DNA of 39,468 nucleotides from Acidobacteriota bacterium (GCA_027624045.1 JAQBUE010000025.1:1-39468), one strand, 5' to 3'; positions 25,195 through 35,670 are shown, numbered from the stretch's first letter. The notes: generated from the sequence alone by a model not told the origin. Translations and numbers: made by a program.

Positions 25195-25713
25195 GAACGG
25201 GGAGTCGCGCTGTGGAGCGCGGCTCATCCCCAGGCGCTGAACAAACATCGGATACAACCCCAGCGACACGCCGAACAGCAAGTAGCCCACCAGCATCGCC
25301 GGAAACGGCTGGTACACAACCAGCGCCACGCTGAACAGCGGCCACAGCCAACGAAACGACGTCAGGTACCACGCCAAGCCGAACAGCAGGCCGACCCACA
25401 GCGAGCGACCCGGCCTCGTTACATATTTCACGAGAAAAAACGAACACAACGATCCAACCAGTCCTGATAGCAGCAAGTGCAGCGCCGCGCCGCTGATCGA
25501 CACCCGTGAGAAGCTCGGACTCAGTGCGCGCCCCGGAAAGAAGACCGAGCCGAACAGGTTGAGCACAGCCCACGACCCGTCGCCACGAATGGCCGAGGCG
25601 AGCATCCAGTAGAGCAGCGCGACGCCGCCGGCGATGACTCCGGTTTGGAGTCCCGCGAGAAGCAGCCACAGGCGTGGGACGCTGAAACGCTTGCGAGGCT
25701 GATGGCGCCTCAT
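25189..25713 (-). CDS. Unknown multi-spanning membrane protein
   Basis: The 174-residue protein has a basic N terminus (RRHQPRKRF) and four to five membrane segments (about 14-40, 75-97, 105-120, 122-140 and 143-160). I do not recognise a family. It starts 3 bp after the stop of glcF on the same strand, so it is probably translated from the same mRNA. Its stop overlaps the end of the convergent osmoprotectant-binding gene by 6 bp. A role with GlcF as a membrane partner is possible on position only. Confidence 0.6.
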   Translation of the reverse strand: MRRHQPRKRFSVPRLWLLLAGLQTGVIAGGVALLYWMLASAIRGDGSWAVLNLFGSVFFPGRALSPSFSRVSISGAALHLLLSGLVGSLCSFFLVKYVTRPGRSLWVGLLFGLAWYLTSFRWLWPLFSVALVVYQPFPAMLVGYLLFGVSLGLYPMFVQRLGMSRAPQRDSPFL

Positions 25714-25716
25714 GGT

Positions 25717-27030
25717 CTAGATTCGCTCCGCCGCGCGATAGGCCTCGTCGAGCAACTCGACGACGTGCATCACCCTCTGCCCCTGTCCAAAGCGCGCGGC
25801 GCCCACACGCAGTTGCAGCATACAGCCAGGGTTAGCGGTGACGATCGTGTCCGCCCCAGTCGTCGCGACCATCTGCATCTTCTTCTCAAGCAGCGCCATC
25901 GACATCTCGGTGTGTTCGACGTTATAGACGCCCGCGCTTCCGCAACAGATTTCAGAAAGCGGCAATTCGCGAAATTCGAGTTGCGGAATGGCCGCCAGCA
26001 TCGCCCGCGGAGGCGTGCGAACCTTCTGCCCATGCAATAGATGGCACGAATCCTGGTACGTGACCCGCAACGGCAGGGGCGCGAGGTCGCGGTTCAAATC
26101 GATCCCCGCCAGAAATTCCGTTACATCCTTGACGTTGCTTGAAAACTCCACCGCCTTCGCGTGCCATTCCGGGTCATGCTCGAACAGCTCCGGGTACTCC
26201 TTAACGACCGAGCCGCAGCCGGCCGCATTCGTAATGACGGCGTCGAAGTTATCCTGCGTGAAGGCTGCGATATTTTGCTTGGCCTGGCGACGTCCAATGT
26301 CCCGCAAACCGGCGTGAACCTGTAGCGCGCCACAGCAACCCTGGTCCGGCGGAAGCGTCACCTCGCAACCGTTCTTTTGTAGAACGCGAACCGTTGCCTC
26401 GTTCATGCGGGCAAATGAAATATTCGCAATGCATCCCGCCAGGAAAGCGACCCGGTAGCGCGTTTCGCCTTCAGCCGGGAAGACCTTGCCGACTTTGTCG
26501 AAGAAAAACGGTGTCTCGACAGCGGGACTCAGCGCTTCAATCTCCGCCAGCCTCCCGAACAGTTTCAAGATACCCAGTCGCCTCACCAGCCGTTGCAAGC
26601 CGCTGCTCTGATAGACCCACAGCTTGTAGCCTGTCACCTTGAGCAGAAACGGGCTCGTCAGCAGGCGGTCGAACACGAACCAACGCACGAGGCGTTGCCA
26701 CCACGGCAGGCTGCGATTGGCGTCGATTTGGCCGCGCGCCGCCTCGACCAGCTTGCCGTACTGCACCCCTGAGGGACAGGCGGTTTCACAAGCGCGGCAC
26801 GCCAGGCACAAATCGATATGCTCGATGTATTCATCGTTGATGGCTAGCTTCCCCTGCGACACCTGCACCATCTGGTAGATGCGTCCCCGTGGTGAGTCCG
26901 CTTCCAGTCCCAACTCGCGGTAGGTCGGGCAGGCGTTCAAGCATAGGCCGCAGTGAACGCACCGGTCCAGATCCTGCTGGAGCGGACGGTCGTGAGGAGC
27001 GAAAAGATCTTGGAAGAGGGTGTCGGACAC
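25717..27030 (-). CDS. glcF: Glycolate oxidase iron-sulfur subunit GlcF
   Basis: The 437-residue protein has two N-terminal 4Fe-4S motifs, C24-x2-C27-x2-C30-x3-C34-P and C75-x2-C78-x2-C81-x3-C85-P, followed by two CCG domains (GCCGALQVHAG and ICCGSAGVYN). This is the architecture of GlcF and related lactate utilisation subunits. It passes electrons from glycolate, oxidised by the FAD subunits GlcD/GlcE, towards the quinone pool. The frame begins with GTG and has no clear ribosome binding site. The upstream DNA (27031-27172) is a divergent intergenic region, so glcD and glcE are not adjacent. LutA-like lactate function is an alternative, but the GlcF assignment fits other glyoxylate genes nearby. 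Confidence 0.87.
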   Translation of the reverse strand: MSDTLFQDLFAPHDRPLQQDLDRCVHCGLCLNACPTYRELGLEADSPRGRIYQMVQVSQGKLAINDEYIEHIDLCLACRACETACPSGVQYGKLVEAARGQIDANRSLPWWQRLVRWFVFDRLLTSPFLLKVTGYKLWVYQSSGLQRLVRRLGILKLFGRLAEIEALSPAVETPFFFDKVGKVFPAEGETRYRVAFLAGCIANISFARMNEATVRVLQKNGCEVTLPPDQGCCGALQVHAGLRDIGRRQAKQNIAAFTQDNFDAVITNAAGCGSVVKEYPELFEHDPEWHAKAVEFSSNVKDVTEFLAGIDLNRDLAPLPLRVTYQDSCHLLHGQKVRTPPRAMLAAIPQLEFRELPLSEICCGSAGVYNVEHTEMSMALLEKKMQMVATTGADTIVTANPGCMLQLRVGAARFGQGQRVMHVVELLDEAYRAAERI

Positions 27031-27172
27031 GGGTTCAGGAGAAGCTTCTAGTGTAGTACGAGCGCGGTTCGCAGCTTGGGGCTTGCATTCGGGCGGATGC
27101 TTCCGTCATGCTACAAAAACTGCCTGACTGCCCGTACGCGGTATGTCTGAGTACTCTCAGGAGGAACCCGAC

Positions 27173-27745
27173 ATGACAAAGACCCCTATTTTGAGCATCC
27201 TGATCGTGACCGCGCTGGCCGTGGCCTGCGGCCCCCAGCCGGCTGCTGAACAGCCCGCCGCCGAGCAGGCAGCCGCTTCTTCAGCCGCCCTGGCGGTACG
27301 CGATGGCGCCTTGGCGCGCCTGTCAGGCTTGGAAGAGAAATACGTCGGACTCGCCGAGGCGATGCCGCAAGCGAAGTACACCTGGCGTCCCGGCGAAGGA
27401 GTGCGCTCCGTCAGTGAGCTATTCCTGCATGTCGTCAGTGCGAACTATCGCCTGCCGAACATGATCGGTACGCCGCCCCCTGACGGTATGAACTTCGAGG
27501 GATATGAGAAGTCCACCACCGATCAAGCCGAGATTGTCGCCGCCTTGAAGGCATCCTTCGCTCACACCCGTAAAGCGCTGGAAAATGTCGCCGCGGCCGA
27601 CCTCGAAAAGGCGGTTAAGGTCTTCGGCCGCGAGAGCACGAACGCGGGCGCCATGATTACATTCAACGGCCACCTCAGCGAACATCTCGGCCAGGCCATT
27701 GCGTACGCCCGCGTCAACGGTGTCGTGCCGCCCTGGAACAAGTAA
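27173..27745 (+). CDS. DinB-superfamily lipoprotein
   Basis: ATG 27173 has an AGGAGG ribosome binding site 8 bases upstream; an ATG at 27143 in the same frame lies before it. The 190-residue product has a lipoprotein signal (TALAVAC, Cys19) and an Ala/Gln/Pro linker, then a four-helix DinB/YfiT-like domain. Candidate metal-binding His residues are in LFLHVVSANY (first) and FNGHLSEHLGQAIAYAR (H-x3-H pair), and it ends GVVPPW. Relatives are often metal-dependent transferases or hydrolases, but this one is exported and its activity is unknown. It is divergent from glcF. Confidence 0.83.
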   Translation: MTKTPILSILIVTALAVACGPQPAAEQPAAEQAAASSAALAVRDGALARLSGLEEKYVGLAEAMPQAKYTWRPGEGVRSVSELFLHVVSANYRLPNMIGTPPPDGMNFEGYEKSTTDQAEIVAALKASFAHTRKALENVAAADLEKAVKVFGRESTNAGAMITFNGHLSEHLGQAIAYARVNGVVPPWNK

Positions 27746-27813
27746 GTTCCCTAGCCCTAGCGTCCGAATACGTGTCACCGCCGCCGAAACAAGCGACGCT
27801 CGCGGCAGCGCGA

Positions 27814-28911
27814 TCACAGACCGGCCGCCGCGGCATTCAGCGTTTCTGTCATGGCCGCGCTGCCCGGGGAATCGGCCGCAAGGATGAGACCATTCGCCAC
27901 CAAATGCTCGTAAAGGGCATCGGCCGTAATGCGATGCCCTTCCTCGGAAAGATGGATGCGGTCGGGCAAAAGCTCAGCGCCTCCCGCATCCTTAAGAACT
28001 GGATACATGTCGAGCAGCGGCACTCCTGCTTCACCGCAAATCTCTTTCATCAGCCGTTGCGGCTTGAGAACATAATCCTTGTCCTTGGCCAGCAGATCCG
28101 CACGGAACTGCGGCGCGAACGGAAACATGACGACTGTCAGGCGCGCATCCACACTGGCGGCCGCTTTCTGGATGAGACCGAACTGCTCACGAAAGAAACT
28201 CCAGCCGTCATCCTGCCAACCCTTCACGAAATCAAACGCGTCTTCCTACGGGAACTCTCCTGGCGGTTTGGTCCATCGTGTGTAGGCAAGCCGCAGCCGG
28301 ACGGCCAGATAGCTCCCGCTCGGCAGCCACGCGAGCGCATCTCCCGACTCTGGAAATAACGCGCGCTGCGCCTCCTGAGTCCAGATCATGCCACCTTTTT
28401 GCGTGAACCGATGCAGAAAACGGAGGTTGTCGTTCAGGCAATACTGCTGGATAATCAGGTCGGGTTTGTAGTCGATCAAGTAACGTTCGAGCAGGATGCG
28501 CTCCTGATAGACCGTATAGCCGGGGATCGCCGCGTTGATCACCTCGGCCTGTTCGCCAAGCTTCTCACTCAACAATTGAACGAAGCCGTTTTCCGGCCAC
28601 GCTACCGAGTCGCCAATCACGATGATCCTGAGCCGACCCGGAGTCTTCTCCCGCTCGATCTCGGCGTTGCGGATACCGATTGAATTCACTTCCGGCTGAG
28701 CCGGGTTGAGGCGATAACTCAGTTCGGGATCAGGGATGATCCGCCCCTCCGAGCCAAGATTCGAATACGGAGCCGCGCCGCTCATCATCTCGGCCCAGAC
28801 CGCCGCGACGCTTCCCAGCGTTTGGTAGCGCAGGTAGAACTCGACCGCCCCGAGCGCCAAACCCATCGCGAGGCCCATGGTAACGGCGGCAAAGACTAGT
28901 TTTTTCATCAT
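27814..28911 (-). pseudogene. SGNH/GDSL hydrolase interrupted by one in-frame amber codon
   Basis: Two pieces in the same frame are separated only by TAG at 28246-28248. The first (221 codons from ATG 28911) has a membrane/signal helix (about 4-22), the block I nucleophile in VIGDSVAWP (S102) and the block III Asn near 160 in CLNDN. The second contains the block V Asp/His pair in PDRIHLSEEGH. Both halves are needed for the Ser-His-Asp triad, so the two short products should be inactive unless the stop is read through. The sequence after the TAG continues at once with EDAFDFVKGWQDDGW. It is 42 bp after the acyl-CoA ligase gene on the same strand. Exported esterase or O-acetyl-sugar hydrolase function is inferred. 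Confidence 0.8.
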
Positions 28912-28953
28912 TCCCGTGGCGGGTTCCGCGCGAAGCGTTCACGCAACTGAGGC

Positions 28954-30435
28954 CTACGTCGCCATCGCCTTCGTCGCTAACAAGTGCCGCTGCACCTTCC
29001 CCAAGGCATTCCGAGGCAGTTCGTCAATCTCAACGATTTTTCTCGGCGTCTTGAAGCTTGCCAGTCCTTCGCGGCAGCGAACCAGCAGCGCCGCCGCGTC
29101 GAAGCCCGCCGCCGCAACGACATACGCGACGGGGGCCTGCCCCTTCACCGTGTCAGGGACGCCGACGACGGCCGCCTCGGCAACGCCCGTCTGTTCACAA
29201 AGAAACTCCTCGATCTCTCGCGGATACACATTAAAGCCGCCGCAAAGAATCAACTCCGTGCGACGCCCTTGCAGCGTGTAGTAGCCGTCGCTCGACCGCG
29301 AGGCCAGGTCCCCGGACCGAAAATAGCCGTCAGCCGTGAACGCTTGCGCGGTCGCCGCCGGCTGCCTCCAATATCCGGAAAACACATTCGGGCCCTTGAT
29401 CAAAACCTCTCCTGTTTCACCGTCAGCGACTTCGACTCGGCCATCCTCTGAATCTGGATCGGCGAGCCGAATCGATATCCCCGGCAGCGGCTTGCCAACC
29501 GAACCGGGCCGTCTCTCCCCGGCATAAGGATTCGAGAGATTCATCATCGTCTCACTCATCCCGTAGCGCTCGAGGATCGTATGCCCGAACAGTTTGCGAA
29601 AGCGCTCCAGCGTGGCCGCCGGCAGCGGCGCCGATCCCGACACGAACAGGCGCATTCGTAAACCGATTGCCCGCGCCACGTCCGGCGGGGCGGCCAGCAA
29701 CCTTTCGTACATCGTCGGCACGCCAAAGAACACCGTGGGCTCGAAGTCGAGGAACTCGTCGAGAATCGTTTCCTTCCGGAAGCGCTCAAGCAGCCGGACC
29801 CTGTAGCCGCTGCTCAACCAGGTGTGCAGACCGTTGCCGAGCCCATGAACGTGGAACAGCGGAAGCGCCAGGAGCATGCGGTCTTGCGCGCTCATCCGCC
29901 AGCAGGTGTTCAGCGCCGTGGCATTCGCGGCGAAGTTATTGTGCGTCAGCGCCGCGCCCTTTGACCGGCCTGTCGTGCCTGACGTATAAACGAGTGCGGC
30001 GAGCGAATCTCCCTCGACGCCTTCGGCCGAGAAGTCAACAGGCCGCTGTCCGACATCGGCCATGACATCCTCAACGCACCAGACGTTTGAGCCGCTAGGC
30101 ACGTTCGCTGAGAGTTCACGGTTTGTTAGCAACGCCTTCGGCTCGGCGTCGTCGACAATGTGCTCGATCTCGCGCTCGCGATACAGCACGTTGATCGGCG
30201 TGAAAATGATCGCTGCCTTTACACAGGCAATGTACGCGGCGATCAGCTCGACGCAGTTTGGAAGATAGACCGCCAGGCGGTCAGCGCGTTCGAAGCCACT
30301 CTCTCGCAAGTGATTCGCCCACTGATTCGAGCGCACATCAAGGTCTTGAAACGTCAGAGAAGACCCCTGGAACTCAAGAGCGCCTTGCTTCGCGCAGCCC
30401 TTGAGCGTGAGGTCAAACAGGTCGTTCAGATTCAC
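28954..30435 (-). CDS. AMP-forming acyl-CoA synthetase, MatB/FadD-like
   Basis: The 493-residue enzyme has the ANL signature P-loop YTSGTTGRSKG, the LPLFHVHGLGNGLHTWL region, the motif ERYGMSETMMNLSNP, the hinge YFRSGDLA and the C-terminal Lys in LPRNALGKVQR. It activates a carboxylic acid through an acyl-adenylate to the CoA thioester. The H-x-H-G-L-x-N string and ERYGMSET resemble malonyl-CoA synthetases (MatB), but substrate is not certain. The start is GTG 30435, which overlaps the 3' end of the MFS gene by 23 bp and suggests translational coupling. The disrupted SGNH gene follows. Confidence 0.85.
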   Translation of the reverse strand: MNLNDLFDLTLKGCAKQGALEFQGSSLTFQDLDVRSNQWANHLRESGFERADRLAVYLPNCVELIAAYIACVKAAIIFTPINVLYREREIEHIVDDAEPKALLTNRELSANVPSGSNVWCVEDVMADVGQRPVDFSAEGVEGDSLAALVYTSGTTGRSKGAALTHNNFAANATALNTCWRMSAQDRMLLALPLFHVHGLGNGLHTWLSSGYRVRLLERFRKETILDEFLDFEPTVFFGVPTMYERLLAAPPDVARAIGLRMRLFVSGSAPLPAATLERFRKLFGHTILERYGMSETMMNLSNPYAGERRPGSVGKPLPGISIRLADPDSEDGRVEVADGETGEVLIKGPNVFSGYWRQPAATAQAFTADGYFRSGDLASRSSDGYYTLQGRRTELILCGGFNVYPREIEEFLCEQTGVAEAAVVGVPDTVKGQAPVAYVVAAAGFDAAALLVRCREGLASFKTPRKIVEIDELPRNALGKVQRHLLATKAMAT

Positions 30436-31774
30436 GGTTTTCGTGGAACAGGAAAGCGAATAAGAACATCGCGAGGGCCGCGAGTACGGCCGGTATGCCC
30501 CAGATCATTTTCCAGTTCAAGGCTTGAAGTGCTTTAACCGACTTCGCGGATTGCTCCGCCGTTAGCGCCTGAATCTGTTGATCGAGTCCCGCCGCGCCGC
30601 CGGCAGCCTGCTCTTGGAGCACCGCGATGCGGCCGCCCAACTGCTGAACTTCGGCATTCAAGGCGACTGTTTCCGGCGGAGTGTACGCCTCCTCTACGAC
30701 GCCCGCGACTTGCGCGCCGATCAACATTCCCAAGCCGAGCGTAAATAGAACAAGCATCCCCTGCGCCTGGCCCCGAATGCCCGGGGGCGCTGCCCGGTCT
30801 GTATAGATCTGCCCCGTGACGAAGAAGAAGTCGTAGCAGATACCGTGCAGCAGAATCCCGGCGATCATCATCCAGCGGACGCCATCTGGAGCGCCGACGG
30901 CAAACAGCGCGTAGCGCGCGACCCAGGCGAACATGCCGACCAGCAGCATCCACTTCACGCCGAGCCGCCTGAAAAATAGCGGCATCAGGACCATGAACAA
31001 AATCTCCGACACCTGCCCGAGAGACATCATCGCCGGTACGTTCTCGATACCCGCCTGCTGCACCGCCTTGGCGGCAATCTGGTAGTAGAACGACAGCGGG
31101 ATGCAAACCAGGAACGAACTGGCCATGAAAATCAGGAACGTCGGCTGCTTGAGCAACACGAAGGCATCGGCGCCGAGTAACTCCCTGACGGAGGCTTTCT
31201 TACCCGCCAAGGGCGGCGGCGTATGCGGCAGCGTGAAGCAATAGATGCCCTGCAGAATGGCCGCCCATCCGGCCAAATGGAACATCTCGATGCTGCTGCC
31301 CCAATTCAACCAGCCCAGCGCTAAGCCGGCAATGATCCAGCCGATGGTCCCGAAGACACGGATCAGCGGAAACTCCTTCTCGGAATTCTTGACGTGATGC
31401 ATGGCCAGCGAATTTGTCAGCGCCAGCGTCGGGAAAAAGCACAGCATGTGAGCGAAAAACACCCCGTTGATCACGTTGGGCGTGGCCGGGTTTTCAGGAT
31501 TCATCAGCGTCGTTGCGGCGATCAGCAATCCGCCGCCGACCACGTGCAAAACCCCGAGAATACGCTCGGTTGAGAAAAAACGATCAGCGATCATCCCGAC
31601 GAAAAATGGAGACAGAATACCAGCGATCGGCCCCACCGAATACGTCAGTCCGAAGTCGGTCCCGTCGAACCCGATCGTGCTCAGGTAAAGCGGCGCGGTC
31701 ACGTACCACGCCCCCCACACGAAGAACTGCAGAAACATCATCAGCGAGAGGCGAATACCGACCGAGGAGAGCAT
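30413..31774 (-). CDS. MFS nucleoside/sugar permease-like transporter with a coiled-coil insert
   Basis: The 453-residue protein has 12 predicted membrane helices and the NupG/nucleoside:H+ symporter pattern (MFLQFFVWGAWYVTAPLYL at the N terminus, later ICYDFFFVTGQIYTDRAAP). Between the last two helices residues ~365-415 form a charged, Gln/Ala-rich segment with heptad-like spacing (EVQQLGGRIAVLQEQ), an insert not usual in the family. It lies 60 bp after a Gfo/Idh oxidoreductase and overlaps the next gene by 23 bp, so the cluster may take up and process one carbohydrate or nucleoside-like compound. Confidence 0.8.
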   Translation of the reverse strand: MLSSVGIRLSLMMFLQFFVWGAWYVTAPLYLSTIGFDGTDFGLTYSVGPIAGILSPFFVGMIADRFFSTERILGVLHVVGGGLLIAATTLMNPENPATPNVINGVFFAHMLCFFPTLALTNSLAMHHVKNSEKEFPLIRVFGTIGWIIAGLALGWLNWGSSIEMFHLAGWAAILQGIYCFTLPHTPPPLAGKKASVRELLGADAFVLLKQPTFLIFMASSFLVCIPLSFYYQIAAKAVQQAGIENVPAMMSLGQVSEILFMVLMPLFFRRLGVKWMLLVGMFAWVARYALFAVGAPDGVRWMMIAGILLHGICYDFFFVTGQIYTDRAAPPGIRGQAQGMLVLFTLGLGMLIGAQVAGVVEEAYTPPETVALNAEVQQLGGRIAVLQEQAAGGAAGLDQQIQALTAEQSAKSVKALQALNWKMIWGIPAVLAALAMFLFAFLFHENRESERPV

Positions 31775-31834
31775 ACGAGTGGAGTGTCCTTTGCCTTCCA
31801 GCGGGAGAGCCGCCGGAGAGAAGGCGATCCGCGT

Positions 31835-33106
<1,272 letters not shown>

Positions 33107-33200
33107 GAGTTCTCCCATCTGAAAGCAACTTCCGTCGATGCACTGAATGCCCTGCTGAGAATATCAAATTCGCGCCGGAAAGCTTCAAGCTTAGCTTGTC

Positions 33201-34454
33201 TTACAGCCGCTCGTCGCGGCCTTCCAGCCGGCGGCGCATCATGTTCAATGCGCGCCGCGTCGCCCAAACCCGAACCCGTTCTCTGTCACCGCCGATATGC
33301 AACTCATCTACTTCCACGCCATCGTCGTCGGCGACGGCGACGAACACCGTGCCGAGCGGCGTCTTATCCGAGCCGCCATCGGGGCCGGCAATTCCCGTTG
33401 TCGCGACGCCCAGCGATGCTTCGAATATCCGTCTAGCGCCCTGTGCCATCTCAGCGGCCGTTTCGCGGCTCACCGCGCCATGGTCTTCCAGTGTCTTCGA
33501 CGAGACATGCAGTAGGTTCCGTTTCGCCTCGTTGGTATAGGTCACGACTGCGCCGCGGAATGATTCCGAGGCCCCCGCTATGGCCGTGAGGTGCTCGGCG
33601 ATCTTTCCCCCGGTGCAGCTCTCGGCCACGGCCACACTGATCTTGCGCTCGCGGCAAATCCGCAACAACACCGCTTCGAGGGGTTCATTCTCACGAGTGA
33701 AGACGCTGGACCCGAGTTCCGCCTCGACCAGCTTTGACAGGGCCATTGCGATCTCGCGGGCTTCAGCTGTGGTCGCCGCCTGGGCTCGCATGTGGACCTG
33801 GATCTCGCCGGGAGAGGCCAGAATTGTGGTGGCAACCCGCGACTCCGCCGAGTAGATCGGTCCGATTCGCTCGTCAACCTCCGATTCCGGTAAGCCGGCC
33901 ACCCGCAGGGACGCCGTATAGAACTGATGCGGGAACTCCAATTTCCGTAATCGCGGCAGGCACTGCGTCTCGAACAACGGCTCGATCTCGCGCGGCGGCC
34001 CCGGCAGCAGCATCAAAATCCCGCGGTCGTCTTCGAACCACTGCCCCGGAGCGGTCCCGTTGGCGTTCGGGAGCACGTCAGCCCCCCGCAGCACGTACGC
34101 TTGGCGCTTATTGATCTCCGCCATCTTGTGGCGTCCCAAGCGGCTGATGCGCTTCTCGATCTCTACCGTGATCTCAGGGTGATAGTCGAGCGGCCGGCTC
34201 AGCGCGTCCGACGCCGCCTCACGGCTCACATCGTCCAGCGTCGGCCCAATCCCGCCCGTCATGATGACGATCCGCGATGAACCCCGCGCCTGGCGAATCT
34301 CATCCGCGAGCCGTTCGCGGTCATCCCCGATGATTGTTTTGCGAACGACGTCGATCCCCAGCTCGTTCAATTTTTGCGTGAGGAAGAGGCTGTTCGTGTC
34401 CATCCGGGCCGGCGTCAGCAGCTCCGAACCAACAGCGATGATTTCAGCAGTCAC
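33201..34454 (-). CDS. cinA: CinA: NMN deamidase / nucleotide hydrolase fusion
   Basis: The 417-residue protein has the standard two-domain CinA layout. The N-terminal COG1058 domain (about 1-170) carries AVGSELLTPARMDTNS and TGGIGPTLDD (66-75), the molybdopterin-binding-like fold that hydrolyses ADP-ribose or related nucleotides. The C-terminal amidohydrolase domain has AESCTGGKIAEHLT, with nucleophile S279 in ESCTGG (278-283), and TTGIAGPDGG (about 342-351). CinA recycles NMN to nicotinate mononucleotide in NAD metabolism. In many bacteria cinA follows pgpA; here an NHL propeller gene lies between them. Confidence 0.93.
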   Translation of the reverse strand: MTAEIIAVGSELLTPARMDTNSLFLTQKLNELGIDVVRKTIIGDDRERLADEIRQARGSSRIVIMTGGIGPTLDDVSREAASDALSRPLDYHPEITVEIEKRISRLGRHKMAEINKRQAYVLRGADVLPNANGTAPGQWFEDDRGILMLLPGPPREIEPLFETQCLPRLRKLEFPHQFYTASLRVAGLPESEVDERIGPIYSAESRVATTILASPGEIQVHMRAQAATTAEAREIAMALSKLVEAELGSSVFTRENEPLEAVLLRICRERKISVAVAESCTGGKIAEHLTAIAGASESFRGAVVTYTNEAKRNLLHVSSKTLEDHGAVSRETAAEMAQGARRIFEASLGVATTGIAGPDGGSDKTPLGTVFVAVADDDGVEVDELHIGGDRERVRVWATRRALNMMRRRLEGRDERL

Positions 34455-34572
34455 AGAAAGAATTCAGCCGGTTTGCTCTCGACGAGGCCCCTACTATGAA
34501 CTCCCGGCTAGCGGGGCGGGAAGCCGGCTTGCCTCCGCGGCGCCATCGAGATCGAAGAACGCCGCAACGCCG

Positions 34573-35598
34573 TTACCCTTCCATCCAACTCGATCCGCTA
34601 ATACGGTAGAGGCTGCTCCCGGTTGCGACGATCATTTCTCCGCTCGGCAGAAAAGCCAACCCGACAATCCCCGGCCCCGAGACGACCTGACTGATCACGC
34701 CATCACTCGTAAACCGGAAAACACCTTTGCGGCCGCCCTGCGAGGCAGCGACGTAGAGGCGCCCTTGGTTGTCAATGGCCATCCCCTGAGGCCGGCCTAA
34801 GCCGCGATAGAACACGCTGACTTCGCCCTCGGAGCTTACGCGATAAACACTATCAAAACTTGAAGTCGTGGGACCGGTGACAAACAACCCGCCACCTGGC
34901 GCCGAAACCAAGTGGTAGGCCGCAATCGAGGCCTCCAGCGTCGCGAACACGAAGATCTGCCGCTCCGGGCTGATCTTGAAAATCGTTCCCGTGCGGTCCC
35001 CGACGAACAGGTTCCCCGTCTCATCCAGCGCCAGCCCGGTAGCCACACCCATACCCTCGGCGTAAATCTCCGTCTCGCCGCTGGGGCGAATCATGTAGAT
35101 CGTCCCGTCGTTGCGGCTCGACACCAGCAGATCTCCGGCTTCATTGAACACCAGCCCCGTGGGATTAACGATGTCGGCCCCGACCGGCTTCACGTCGAAG
35201 TTGAGATCGATCTTGAACACCGAAACCGGAACCGTCTCGCCCCGTACGCCGCTGCGGGTCGTGAACACATTCCCCTCGCGATCGACCGCCGGACTCGCAA
35301 CCGGATGCAGGTTCTCAGCGATCGCCAGGCCCACCGAGCAGGCATGTGGTTCACTTCTCGAACGGCCGTTATCCATCACCATGCGGCTTTCGATGACATC
35401 GTCCGGCACCCGCACGATCGCATAGCTGGAGCCGCCGACAACCAGGCGTGCCTCGACCAACCCGAACATCGCATGCGGCCGGCGATCTTCGTACAGCGAG
35501 AGATGATGACCGCGAACCTCGAAGTCGCCACCGGATATCGCCGCCGGAGGCGTTACTGTCTCGATCACGGGTTGTGAATTCGAAGCGCTGGGGCTCAT
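34573..35598 (-). CDS. NHL/SMP-30-type beta-propeller protein with an N-terminal IPT-like segment
   Basis: The 341-residue protein begins with residues ~10-75 that resemble an IPT/TIG immunoglobulin-like segment (PVIETVTPPAAISGGDFEVRG). Residues ~95-340 contain repeated strands of the form NPTGLVFNEAGDLLVSS, GLALDETGNLFVGD and GMAIDNQGRLYVAAS, typical of NHL/SMP-30-like six-bladed propellers. No signal peptide or membrane helix is seen, which is unusual for IPT-bearing proteins. It lies between the pgpA terminator and cinA (118 bp), so it has its own transcript or is read with cinA. Confidence 0.72.
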   Translation of the reverse strand: MSPSASNSQPVIETVTPPAAISGGDFEVRGHHLSLYEDRRPHAMFGLVEARLVVGGSSYAIVRVPDDVIESRMVMDNGRSRSEPHACSVGLAIAENLHPVASPAVDREGNVFTTRSGVRGETVPVSVFKIDLNFDVKPVGADIVNPTGLVFNEAGDLLVSSRNDGTIYMIRPSGETEIYAEGMGVATGLALDETGNLFVGDRTGTIFKISPERQIFVFATLEASIAAYHLVSAPGGGLFVTGPTTSSFDSVYRVSSEGEVSVFYRGLGRPQGMAIDNQGRLYVAASQGGRKGVFRFTSDGVISQVVSGPGIVGLAFLPSGEMIVATGSSLYRISGSSWMEG

Positions 35599-35644
35599 CC
35601 TCGGTCGAATCTTCTTTCCCTATTTTCGGCGGCCCGTTAGGCGC

Positions 35645-35670
35645 AAAAAAGGCCCTTCATGAAGAGGGCT
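35645..35670 (-). terminator. Rho-independent terminator at the end of yacG-pgpA
   Basis: On the minus strand the sequence directly at the pgpA stop folds as GCCC/GGGC plus TTC/GAA with a two-base bulge, followed by a run of six T (AAAAAA at 35645-35650 on plus). It separates pgpA from the NHL propeller gene. Confidence 0.75.

Noticed and set aside
26085..26110. tRNA-like T-loop GGTTCAAATC
   Set aside because: It lies inside glcF coding sequence and there is no cloverleaf around it.
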